Positions 1-5,356 of a stretch of 5,356 bases of DNA are shown piece after piece. This DNA is from Pseudomonadales bacterium (GTDB lineage: Bacteria; Pseudomonadota; Gammaproteobacteria; Steroidobacterales; Steroidobacteraceae). The notes under the pieces are model-generated. The model was not told the origin of the DNA and did no database searches. It saw only the letters and a list, made by a program, of their open reading frames with translations. Position numbers and translations under genes: made by a program. The stretch is from NCBI GenBank assembly GCA_020442965.1, contig JAGRJB010000176.1, positions 1 through 5,356 of the forward strand. The letters run 5' to 3'. Within the stretch, counting starts at the first letter, position 1. Every line of letters begins with the position of its first letter.

Positions 1-1
1 A

Positions 2-634
2 GCGGATCTTCGACCCTACTACGAGCTGCGCAGCAAAGCGCAGACCCTGACACCGGCCGAACGGTATGGACAGGCACTCGCCAATCTGCGCAGTGGCGAC
101 AAGGATACGGCCGCGACTGAGTTCACTGAATTGGCCGCGCAATTTCCGCAGGTGCCGGCCATTCAGGCGGCACTGGGCCAGTCGCAACTCGCGGCGGGAG
201 ATCGGCGCAGCGCCATGGCAACCTTCGAGAGCGCACTCGCCGTGTCGCCGCGCAACGTACCTTTGACAGTACGGTATGCGGAAGCGTTGATGAAAACTGG
301 TAATCCGAAAGCCGCTCACACCTTGCTGCTCGACCTGTTCAACAATGTCCCACCGACACCCGATCAGATCCGCCTCACTGCATTGGCAGCGAGTGCCGCT
401 GGCGATACCGGCGATGCTTACTACTACATGAGTGAATACCACATCGCCGGCGGCGACCTCACGCTGTCCGCACAGCAGCTCGAACTCGCCCTCGCGGCGC
501 CGAACCTCACCCAGGTTCAGCGACGCCGGTTTCAGGCGCGTCTCGATGAAGTGCGCGAGGCGATGTCAAGGGACCGCCGCCATGGCAAACGCGCTGACGA
601 CTCCGGCTCACGCGGCCTGTACGTAGAACATTAG
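2..634 (+). CDS. BepA-like M48 metalloprotease, C-terminal TPR region (5' partial)
   Basis: The frame is open from the left edge and ends at TAG, giving 210 visible residues. They are almost all alpha-helical and read as tetratricopeptide repeats: helix pairs around visible residues 19-47, 51-83 and 85-115, with TPR-like small residues (A, G, L) and Pro-Arg-Asn turns. The last third (AEGY-like YYYMSEYHIAGG, then QRRRFQARLDEVREAM) matches the layout I know from the end of E. coli BepA (YfgC), whose C-terminal TPR domain follows an N-terminal M48 zinc protease domain. The HExxH protease domain would lie upstream, outside the window, so protease activity cannot be confirmed. BepA acts in the periplasm, where it degrades stalled LptD and BamA and helps assembly. 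A basic tail of about 20 residues (RDRRHGKRADD and on) extends past the end of the E. coli protein. Another TPR protein is possible, but the adjacent outer-membrane gene supports this call. Confidence 0.72.
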   Translation, partial: ADLRPYYELRSKAQTLTPAERYGQALANLRSGDKDTAATEFTELAAQFPQVPAIQAALGQSQLAAGDRRSAMATFESALAVSPRNVPLTVRYAEALMKTGNPKAAHTLLLDLFNNVPPTPDQIRLTALAASAAGDTGDAYYYMSEYHIAGGDLTLSAQQLELALAAPNLTQVQRRRFQARLDEVREAMSRDRRHGKRADDSGSRGLYVEH

Positions 635-655
635 CGATCGGCGACGGTTTCGCCA

Positions 656-685
656 CTCACAACCCTGATGCCGCCCTGCTAGAAT
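656..685 (+). promoter_or_regulatory. Predicted sigma70-type extended -10 promoter for mlaA
   Basis: In the 57-base gap before mlaA, TAGAAT at 680-685 matches TATAAT at five of six bases and is preceded by TG plus one base (677-678), an extended -10 element. A weak -35 candidate, CTCACA at 656-661, matches TTGACA at four of six bases with an 18-base spacer. The first transcribed base expected about 7 bases after the -10 box falls at 691-692, on the A of the mlaA start codon. It would let mlaA be expressed separately from the protease gene in front. This is a motif match only. Confidence 0.55.
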
Positions 686-691
686 TCGCGC

Positions 692-1507
692 ATGTATCCA
701 TTCCGTCGTCGGGCGTTTGCCGCCGCCCTCCTGTCCTGGATAATGCTCAGCGGTTGCACCACCATTCCCGCGGGCAGCGCACCCGATCCGGGCGATCCGT
801 GGGAACGAGTGAATCGCTCCGTCTACAGATTCAATGACGGTCTCGATCGCGCGGTGGCCAAACCCGTTGCGAAAGCCTATCGCAAAGTGACGCCGCGCCC
901 GATCCGCACTGGCGTGTCCAATTTACTGGATAACATTACCTACCCGGTCACGGCGGTCAATGCGGCGCTGCAGGGTAAATTCAGGCAGGCGGGTCGCGAC
1001 ACGGGCCGGTTCCTGCTGAACACCGTAGTCGGTGTCGGCGGCATCCTCGATCCGGCCACCGACGTCGGCTTGCGACGCAACGACGAAGACTTCGGTCAAA
1101 CATTGGCTGTCTGGGGCGTACCGGCCGGGCCCTATCTGATGCTGCCGATTCTTGGCCCATCCAACGTGCGTGATGCGCCAGCGAAAATCGTCGACAAATT
1201 GATGGACCCGAAGAATCTCGTCGGCACCTCCGACGCGCGCGTCGCCGCCAATATTCTCAGTGTGATCGATACTCGCGCGCAGCTGTTAGTGCTCGAGAAG
1301 CCCATGGAGAACGTGTTCGATCGCTACGCTTTTCTGCGCAACGTTTGGCGGCAGCGGCGCCTCTCGCAGATTCAGGATGGCCAGGTTATCGAGGAACCGC
1401 CAGAAGATCCGAGCTTCGATGCGCCAACCGATGACACGGACACGGCGCCAGCCGATGCGGTACCGCCCGCAATCCCACCACCCGCGAGCGGCTCGACTTC
1501 AGGCTAA
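692..1507 (+). CDS. mlaA: MlaA (VacJ) outer-membrane lipoprotein, phospholipid removal
   Basis: This 271-residue lipoprotein belongs to the MlaA/VacJ family. A basic start (RRR at 5-7), a hydrophobic stretch (8-19) and the lipobox LSGC give cleavage before Cys22. Thr at +2 points to Lol export to the outer membrane. Family motifs follow: DPWERVNRSVYRFND (35-49), KPVAKAYRK (57-65), RTGVSN (72-77), the DFGQTLAVWGVPAGPY stretch (133-148) and LPILGPSNVRD (151-161). MlaA forms a ring in the outer membrane, with OmpC/OmpF in E. coli, that lets outer-leaflet phospholipid pass to MlaC. The chain is about 20 residues longer than the E. coli protein because of an acidic then proline-rich tail (about 232-271), probably disordered. 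The start is set by the lipoprotein signal; there is no Shine-Dalgarno sequence, and the predicted promoter places the RNA start at or next to the ATG. Its 3' end overlaps convergent mlaB by 9 bases. Confidence 0.96.
   Translation: MYPFRRRAFAAALLSWIMLSGCTTIPAGSAPDPGDPWERVNRSVYRFNDGLDRAVAKPVAKAYRKVTPRPIRTGVSNLLDNITYPVTAVNAALQGKFRQAGRDTGRFLLNTVVGVGGILDPATDVGLRRNDEDFGQTLAVWGVPAGPYLMLPILGPSNVRDAPAKIVDKLMDPKNLVGTSDARVAANILSVIDTRAQLLVLEKPMENVFDRYAFLRNVWRQRRLSQIQDGQVIEEPPEDPSFDAPTDDTDTAPADAVPPAIPPPASGSTSG
1499..1507. other. Convergent 3' overlap of mlaA and mlaB
   Basis: The mlaA stop (TAA, 1505-1507, plus strand) and the mlaB stop (TGA, read on the minus strand from 1501-1499) lie inside each other's last codons, so the two genes share 9 bases tail to tail. 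I see no hairpin followed by a T-run on either strand near here. RNA from each gene therefore probably runs into the other, unless Rho or a terminator further inside the opposite gene stops it. Confidence 0.9.
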
Positions 1508-1837
1508 CAATAGCTGATCTACTTCGCTGATGCGGGCGATGGCTAGGACGGCAGCCGGCAAGTTCTCGAAACGCAGTTCGCGCCCTGCGCGCCGCGCATA
1601 GCGCAGCCATTCGATCAGCACGGCAACTCCAGCGCTGTCGGCGCGAGTCACGCCGACACAATCGACCGTGACAATCGGCACCGAACTGGCATTGAGCGCG
1701 CGTTCGCCGTCGCGACACGCGGAGCGAGCGGTTCTGAAGCTGAGTTCGCCGACGACCGTGAGTTTGCCATCGGCCGTCGACCGCACCTGGACACCCGCTG
1801 CGGCGGACGCAGGCCCGGCCTCGTTCGGCGCCGTCAT
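1499..1837 (-). CDS. mlaB: MlaB, STAS-domain subunit of the Mla ABC transporter
   Basis: A 112-residue cytoplasmic protein with a single STAS domain (about 16-108). It has the STAS pattern of beta strand (KLTVVGELSF, 25-34), helix, strand (PIVTVDCVGV, 54-63), then the loop and helix RADSAGVAVLIEWL (65-78). In E. coli, MlaB binds MlaF and is needed for the assembly and activity of the transporter; a Thr in the DTGG loop there is important. Here the equivalent position appears to be Ser68 in DSAG, a conservative change that could still carry the hydroxyl. The protein is longer than E. coli MlaB (97 residues) mainly through an Ala/Gly-rich N-terminus of about 15 residues. The start is supported by its ATGA overlap with the mlaC stop. 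No good ribosome binding site is visible, so translation is probably coupled to mlaC. It is the last gene of the mlaFEDCB set. STAS sequences diverge, so much of the call rests on context. Confidence 0.92.
   Translation of the reverse strand: MTAPNEAGPASAAAGVQVRSTADGKLTVVGELSFRTARSACRDGERALNASSVPIVTVDCVGVTRADSAGVAVLIEWLRYARRAGRELRFENLPAAVLAIARISEVDQLLLA
1834..1837 (-). other. ATGA stop/start overlap, mlaC to mlaB
   Basis: Read on the minus strand, the four bases ATGA hold the mlaB start (ATG) and the mlaC stop (TGA). No Shine-Dalgarno sequence precedes mlaB, so re-initiation by ribosomes finishing mlaC is the likely way it is translated. Confidence 0.85.
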
Positions 1838-2508
1838 TGATTGACTTGGGTTGCGGTTGCGGTCCGCGTGTCGTCTACCTTGGCGCCCTGAGCCTCGAGC
1901 CGCTGTATGACGGCCTCCAGACCCTTCTGAGAAATCTCGGCGCCGAAATCAGCCTGAAAGCTCTTGATGTAACTAATGCCTTCGACCGTGATATCCCACA
2001 CTCTCCAGCCTTCCGGCGCTTTGCGTAGACTGAAGTTGACCGGGATCTGCTCGCCGTTGGAGCGACGAATCTTGGTCGGGACGGTGGCAGCGGTTTGCGC
2101 CTCGTTGATCCGCGCTGGGAGTACCTCATAGCGATCGGAGGTAAAATTCACGAGCGCGTCGGAATATTGGGCTAACAAGGAGTTATAGAAAGCTTCGACG
2201 AAGCGCTTGCGTTGCTCCGGTGTCGCGGTACGCCAATGCTGCGCGAGCACACGTTGTGCGGCCAGCTGCGTATCGAAATGCGGCAACAACACTTGGTCGG
2301 CCAGCGCGCGCAGTTTGGCCGGATGCTTGCGAAAATCGTCACGGTGCAAGCCGATCTGATCGAGCAGGATGCGCGAGGTGCTGTCGATCAACGCACGCGG
2401 ATCGCTTGCATCAACCGACCGCTCGATCGCAGACAACGGCAAGCTGGCGATCAGCCCAATCTGCGCGAACGCGATCGCCGCTACGACACTGATCCATCGA
2501 CGCCCCAT
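1834..2508 (-). CDS. mlaC: MlaC, periplasmic phospholipid carrier
   Basis: A 224-residue MlaC/Ttg2D-family protein. The N-terminus is a Sec signal peptide: GRR at 2-4, a hydrophobic core (about 6-25), and likely cleavage near Ala27 (LSA then IE). The mature part shows family features: DPRALIDSTSRILLDQI near the start, the VLLPHFDTQLAAQRVLAQHW helix with TPEQRKRFVEAFYNSLLAQYSDAL after it, and toward the end GWRVWDITVEGISYIKSFQADF. MlaC carries phospholipid in a hydrophobic pocket across the periplasm between the MlaA complex and MlaFEDB. The frame stays open upstream to 2622, but those extra 38 residues would overlap mlaD and bury the signal peptide. The ATG at 2508 has a good ribosome binding site 6 bases away, so I chose it. 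It lies 25 bases after mlaD and overlaps mlaB by 4. Confidence 0.95.
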   Translation of the reverse strand: MGRRWISVVAAIAFAQIGLIASLPLSAIERSVDASDPRALIDSTSRILLDQIGLHRDDFRKHPAKLRALADQVLLPHFDTQLAAQRVLAQHWRTATPEQRKRFVEAFYNSLLAQYSDALVNFTSDRYEVLPARINEAQTAATVPTKIRRSNGEQIPVNFSLRKAPEGWRVWDITVEGISYIKSFQADFGAEISQKGLEAVIQRLEAQGAKVDDTRTATATQVNQ

Positions 2509-2514
2509 TACGTA

Positions 2515-2521
2515 CTCTCCC
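2515..2521 (-). promoter_or_regulatory. Ribosome binding site that fixes the mlaC start
   Basis: On the minus strand GGGAGAG lies 6 bases before the ATG at 2508, within the 25-base gap between mlaD and mlaC. It is the clearest Shine-Dalgarno sequence in the operon and supports the short start over the longer open frame reaching 2622. It could also raise translation of the soluble carrier relative to the membrane subunits, which is inference. Confidence 0.75.
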
Positions 2522-2533
2522 GCTGTTGCTCTG

Positions 2534-3067
2534 TCAGTCACTCTTGCCTGGCGCCACTGTTGCTTTCGCGCCAGCACCGGCCGACTGGTCGCTCTTAGAC
2601 TGACCCGAAGCGAAATTCGCAAAGAACCGGTTGATGAGCGTCTCCAGCACGATGGCCGATTGCGTAAACTCTATCTGACCGCCATCTTTGAAGAAGGTTT
2701 CCGAGCCACCCGGACCAATTCCGACGTATTTTCCGCCCAGCAGACCGGCAGTCTGGATACTCGCATCGCTGTCATCCGGAATCTGGCGATAGTTGTCGTC
2801 GATTCGCAACACAACGACCGCTTTGAACTGCGAGGAATCATAACTGACCGACTCGACTCGGCCGATACGCACACCCCCCATCGTCACGGGCGAGCCATTC
2901 TTGAGGTCGCCAACATTGTCGAAATAGGCGGTGAGCCGATAGCCGCTGCTGCTACCGGCAAACTTGAACCCGCTGCTCGGCAATTGCGTGGTGAGAAAAA
3001 GCAGCGCCGCGAAGCCCAGTAGCACGAACAGCCCGGTGCCGAGTTCGAGTGAACGAGTGTTCTTCAT
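2534..3067 (-). CDS. mlaD: MlaD, MCE-domain lipid-binding subunit
   Basis: A 177-residue protein, close to E. coli MlaD (183). One N-terminal transmembrane helix (about 9-27, LGTGLFVLLGFAALLFL) anchors it in the inner membrane with the rest in the periplasm. The MCE domain spans about 40-118: YRLTAYFDNVGDLKNGSPV (43-61), then GGVRIGRVESV (64-74), and GLLGGKYVGI (108-117), whose Leu-Leu pair matches the pore loop of MlaD. A helix AIVLETLINRFFANF (138-152) matches the C-terminal helix that, in E. coli, forms the hydrophobic bundle of the hexamer; it is followed by a Ser/Ala/Lys-rich tail. Six copies form a ring that passes lipid between MlaE and MlaC. AAGAGA at 3080-3075 (minus strand) is a modest ribosome binding site 7 bases before the ATG. 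It lies 19 bases after mlaE. Confidence 0.96.
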   Translation of the reverse strand: MKNTRSLELGTGLFVLLGFAALLFLTTQLPSSGFKFAGSSSGYRLTAYFDNVGDLKNGSPVTMGGVRIGRVESVSYDSSQFKAVVVLRIDDNYRQIPDDSDASIQTAGLLGGKYVGIGPGGSETFFKDGGQIEFTQSAIVLETLINRFFANFASGQSKSDQSAGAGAKATVAPGKSD

Positions 3068-3086
3068 ACGCTTGTCTCTTGGGTGA

Positions 3087-3854
3087 TCAAAGGAACGCCG
3101 CGGTCAGGATGTAATCGAGAAACAGGATCAAGACCGAAGAAGTAACCACTGTGCTGGTTGTCGCAAGTCCGACGCCGGCGGCTGTCGGCGCAGCATGGTA
3201 ACCCTCGTAAACGGCCACCAGACTGCAAGCGGCACCGAATACGATACTCTTGATGATGCCTTCCATGACGTCATCCGTTTGCACCGCACTCTGCATCTGT
3301 GACCAGAACGATCCGGAATCGACGCCCATCACGCTGACGCCTATCAACTGCGCGCCGAACACGCCGACGACGTTGAAAATCGCTGTCAGGAGCGGCACAG
3401 CGATCAGGCCGCCGAGAAATCGTGGCGCAACCACTCGCCGCACGGGATCGACCGCCATCATCTGCATGGCTGTTAGTTGATCGGTGGCGCGCATCAGGCC
3501 GATCTCGGAAGTCAATGCCGTACCGGCGCGCCCCGCGAACAGCAGCGCGGTCACAACCGGCCCGAGTTCCTTCAGCAGCCCCAAGGCCGCTGCGACTCCG
3601 AGCGCGTCTTCGGATCCAAAACGCTGCAGCAGATCGAATCCCTGCAGTCCCAGCACCATGCCGACGAACAGGCCCGACAACATGATGATAATGAGCGAGC
3701 GGCCGCCGGCATTGTAGATCTGCTCGACGATGTAGCCGGGCTTGCGCAGCGCCGCTGGTACTTGCGCGACGATCTTGAACAGAAACAGCACCGTTGCGCC
3801 GATTCGCCGCACCGCGTGGACCGGCCGGTCGATAAGTCCCAGCAGACCGTTCAT
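3087..3854 (-). CDS. mlaE: MlaE, ABC transporter permease of the Mla complex
   Basis: A 255-residue MlaE-family permease, near the usual length (E. coli 260). An amphipathic N-terminal segment (about 1-45) is followed by hydrophobic segments near 52-72, 84-107, 146-172, 201-217 and 235-254. The family signature LKELGPVVTALLFAGRAG is at 94-111, followed by TSEIGLMRATDQLTAM at 115-130, the cytoplasmic coupling region that docks on MlaF, and later VAVYEGY (213-219) and GVGLATTSTVV (227-237). Two MlaE and two MlaF subunits form the core of the inner-membrane transporter, with the MlaD ring on the periplasmic side. The canonical GAEGVG-type loop reads AAPTAAGVG here, a small variation. The start overlaps the mlaF stop by ATGA; a weak GGCGGA lies upstream. 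Confidence 0.97.
   Translation of the reverse strand: MNGLLGLIDRPVHAVRRIGATVLFLFKIVAQVPAALRKPGYIVEQIYNAGGRSLIIIMLSGLFVGMVLGLQGFDLLQRFGSEDALGVAAALGLLKELGPVVTALLFAGRAGTALTSEIGLMRATDQLTAMQMMAVDPVRRVVAPRFLGGLIAVPLLTAIFNVVGVFGAQLIGVSVMGVDSGSFWSQMQSAVQTDDVMEGIIKSIVFGAACSLVAVYEGYHAAPTAAGVGLATTSTVVTSSVLILFLDYILTAAFL
3851..3854 (-). other. ATGA stop/start overlap, mlaF to mlaE
   Basis: On the minus strand the mlaE start ATG and the mlaF stop TGA share ATGA. This supports both gene boundaries and suggests coupled translation of ATPase and permease, which assemble in equal numbers. Confidence 0.85.
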
Positions 3855-4687
3855 TGCCCGCTATCCGCCAATAACTGCGTGACATAGTCGGGTGCCGGAT
3901 AGTGAAATGGCACCGGCCCGTCAGCCAGACCGTCCATGAACTGACGCACCATTTGATCCTGACTCTGCTCCAATTCCAGGGGTGTGCCCGCCGCCACGAC
4001 CTTGCCCTCAGACAACAGGTAGCTATCGTGTGCAATGGTCGCCAGTTCCCGCACGTCGTGCGATACCACGATGCTGGTAAGCCCCAGCGCGTCATTCATT
4101 TCTTGTATGAGACGCAAGATGACGCCCATTGAAATCGGATCGAGGGCGGCAAACGGCTCGTCGTAGATCAAGAGCTCCGGGTCCATGACGATCGCGCGCG
4201 CCAACGCGACGCGACGCGTCATACCCCCCGACAGCTCGGCCGGCATCAGATCAATGGCGCCACGCAGACCGACTGCCTGCAGCTTGGTCAACACCAGCTG
4301 CCGAACCAACGACTCGGGTAGATCGGTATGCTCGCGCAGCGGAAATGCGACGTTCTCATACACATTGAGATCGGTGAGCAAGGCGCCGCTCTGGAACAAC
4401 ATGCCGATACGTCGCCGCATGGCGAACAAAGTGGCGTGCGACATCGCGGCGACGTCCTCGCCCCAGACTTTGATGACGCCTTGCTGTTGCGTGCTTTGTC
4501 CCGTGATAAGCCGCAGCAGCGTCGACTTGCCGGTGCCAGACGGCCCCATGATCGCGGTGACCCGGCCGCGCCGGATCGTGAGATCGAGCCCGGAAAAAAT
4601 CGCGCGCCCACCGATTCGATAGTGCACGCCATGCACCTCGACGATCGCCTCGTCCTTGGCCGACAGCGGGGCCTCTTCTGCTTGCAT
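3851..4687 (-). CDS. mlaF: MlaF, ATP-binding subunit of the Mla transporter
   Basis: A 278-residue ABC ATPase with every motif intact: Walker A GPSGTGKST (48-56), Q-loop Gln99 in LFQSGALL (97-104), signature LSGGM (152-156), Walker B LLIYDE with catalytic Glu177 (172-177), D-loop ALD (181-183) and switch His210 (VSHD). The SGALL and LSGGMTRRVALAR forms are typical of the Mla/MCE ATPase group. After the ATPase fold comes a C-terminal extension (about 244-278) with ADGPVPFHYPAPDY, resembling the E. coli extension that reaches across the dimer and contacts MlaB. It drives lipid movement with MlaE at the inner membrane. It is 9 residues longer than I recall for E. coli MlaF, mainly at the N-terminus. 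No clear ribosome binding site precedes the ATG, and only 39 bases separate it from the aldolase stop. Confidence 0.97.
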   Translation of the reverse strand: MQAEEAPLSAKDEAIVEVHGVHYRIGGRAIFSGLDLTIRRGRVTAIMGPSGTGKSTLLRLITGQSTQQQGVIKVWGEDVAAMSHATLFAMRRRIGMLFQSGALLTDLNVYENVAFPLREHTDLPESLVRQLVLTKLQAVGLRGAIDLMPAELSGGMTRRVALARAIVMDPELLIYDEPFAALDPISMGVILRLIQEMNDALGLTSIVVSHDVRELATIAHDSYLLSEGKVVAAGTPLELEQSQDQMVRQFMDGLADGPVPFHYPAPDYVTQLLADSGQ

Positions 4688-4726
4688 GACGAGAGTCAGC
4701 TCGAGCGCCGGCTCGTCGCGGAATGT

Positions 4727-5356
4727 CTAGGCACCCTGCGACTCGAGCGATGCCTGATATTTTCCCTGTGACGCGAGACCATTCAATCGGGCACGCTTCG
4801 CAAATTCTTTCTGACCGGCCACGTAGTTAGTTGGCTTGCCACCCCAAGCCGCCAGCGCAGATTCCTGCAGCGCGCGCCCGTAGCTGAAAGTGAGACTCCA
4901 TGGCAGGGGCTGCTGATTGATGAGCGACAGGTGCAGCGTGGCCTCGGCGGGCGCTTGGCCACCCGACAGGAACGCGATACCCGGGACCGCCGTCGGTACA
5001 TAGCGTTTGAGCACGCGCACGGTTGCCGCAGCTACCTGTTCGGGCGATGCGCGTTTGGCGTTCTTTTTTCCCGAGATCACCATATTCGGCTTCAGCACCA
5101 TACCCTCGAGGTACACCCGGTGCTGAGCGAGCGCATGAAATGTCTGTTCCAGGACGTGGCTCGTCACTTCTTCGCAACGTTCGATCGTGTGCGCCCCATC
5201 CATCAACACCTCTGGCTCGACGATCGGCACGATATTCTGCTCCTGGCAGAGGGCCGCATACCGCGCCAAGGCGTGTGCATTCGCCTGAATGGCGAAGCGG
5301 CTCGGAATATCCTCGGCAATGTCGATCACCGCGCGCCACTTGGCGAAACGCGCGCC
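4727..5356 (-). CDS. Class I fructose-bisphosphate aldolase, C-terminal part (5' partial)
   Basis: The frame runs to the right edge, so the start is missing; 209 residues are visible, ending at TAG. The sequence is the Schiff-base (animal/plant type) glycolytic aldolase. Counting from the edge, Lys6 (FAKWR), Glu47 and Glu49 (VPIVEPE), Lys89 (LKPNM, the Schiff-base lysine), Ser131 (FLSGGQ) and Arg161 (FSYGRA) line up with rabbit Lys146, Glu187, Glu189, Lys229, Ser271 and Arg303. The spacing is the same from 146 to 271 and differs by two residues at 303. About 140 residues should lie beyond the edge. It cleaves or forms fructose 1,6-bisphosphate in glycolysis and gluconeogenesis, in the cytoplasm. 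After GKY the chain ends within 9 residues and lacks the terminal tyrosine of the muscle enzyme. It lies 39 bases upstream of mlaF on the same strand and may be co-transcribed. A sedoheptulose or other aldolase activity cannot be excluded. Confidence 0.95.
   Translation of the reverse strand, partial: GARFAKWRAVIDIAEDIPSRFAIQANAHALARYAALCQEQNIVPIVEPEVLMDGAHTIERCEEVTSHVLEQTFHALAQHRVYLEGMVLKPNMVISGKKNAKRASPEQVAAATVRVLKRYVPTAVPGIAFLSGGQAPAEATLHLSLINQQPLPWSLTFSYGRALQESALAAWGGKPTNYVAGQKEFAKRARLNGLASQGKYQASLESQGA

Noticed and set aside
640..654. Hairpin GGCGA-CGGTT-TCGCC after the protease stop codon
   Set aside because: The stem is only 5 base pairs and is followed by ACTCAC rather than a T-run. 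It could weakly attenuate readthrough but does not support a terminator call.
2509..2622. Longer mlaC reading frame starting at 2622
   Set aside because: The extra 38 residues overlap the end of mlaD, are rich in Arg and would bury the signal peptide. The ATG at 2508 has a ribosome binding site and begins a clean Sec signal.
2369..3022. Plus-strand open frame of 217 codons opposite mlaD and mlaC
   Set aside because: It covers conserved mlaD and mlaC sequence in antisense, shows no recognisable domain or ribosome binding site, and is expected by chance in GC-rich DNA.
3271..4095. Minus-strand open frame of 274 codons spanning the mlaF/mlaE junction
   Set aside because: It is a shifted frame over two well-supported genes, with an Arg-rich translation and no domain. 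The ATGA junction explains the region.
4185..4622. Plus-strand open frame of 145 codons opposite mlaF
   Set aside because: It mirrors the conserved ATPase motifs of mlaF; the translation is rich in Arg, Ser and Pro and resembles no known protein.
4702..4715. Inverted repeat CGAGC-GCCG-GCTCG between the aldolase and mlaF
   Set aside because: The stem is 5 bases with no T-run after it on either strand, so it is not a convincing terminator; such short palindromes are common at this GC content.
4753..4785. Possible minus-strand promoter with TTGAAT and an AT-rich stretch at the end of the aldolase gene
   Set aside because: TTGAAT is a fair -35, but the bases at the right spacing match TATAAT at only two or three positions, and the stretch is explained by the conserved aldolase codons.
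1..5356. A novel defence, mobile or secondary-metabolite system
   Set aside because: Every gene belongs to a known family, no repeats or mobile-element ends are seen, and base composition looks even across the window.

Overview
The window is about 60% GC by eye and is densely packed with genes of a Gram-negative cell envelope. It looks like chromosomal DNA of a proteobacterium, most likely gammaproteobacterial, because MlaF, MlaE, MlaD, MlaC and MlaB occur in the same order as in Escherichia coli and the BepA-like and MlaA proteins are also of gammaproteobacterial type. A class I (lysine Schiff-base) fructose-bisphosphate aldolase next to mlaF, and mlaA beside the operon, are unlike E. coli. 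They suggest a lineage outside the enterics, but genus cannot be called from this sequence.

Layout. On the plus strand, bases 2-634 carry the C-terminal TPR half of a BepA-like periplasmic M48 metalloprotease (the 5' part lies outside the window). A 57-base gap follows that holds a plausible extended -10 promoter. Then comes mlaA at 692-1507, an outer-membrane lipoprotein. On the minus strand, reading from right to left, are the 3' part of the aldolase (5356-4727), mlaF (4687-3851), mlaE (3854-3087), mlaD (3067-2534), mlaC (2508-1834) and mlaB (1837-1499). The two gene sets converge, and the mlaA and mlaB reading frames overlap tail to tail by 9 bases.

How the genes work together. MlaA sits in the outer membrane and removes mislocalised phospholipid from its outer leaflet. 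MlaC is the periplasmic lipid shuttle. MlaF, MlaE, MlaD and MlaB form the inner-membrane ABC complex that exchanges phospholipid with MlaC. All six parts of the known Mla pathway are therefore encoded within 4 kb. The BepA-like protease, which in E. coli controls the quality of outer-membrane assembly (LptD/BAM), fits the same envelope-maintenance theme. The aldolase is a central carbon enzyme and has no obvious functional tie; it may simply be co-transcribed with mlaF.

No tRNA, rRNA, CRISPR array, insertion sequence, attachment site or large repeat was seen, and no intergenic stretch exceeds 57 bases. I found no evidence of a previously undescribed system. The points worth a second look are the probable leaderless start of mlaA, the terminator-free mlaA/mlaB overlap, and the aldolase C-terminus that lacks the usual terminal tyrosine.
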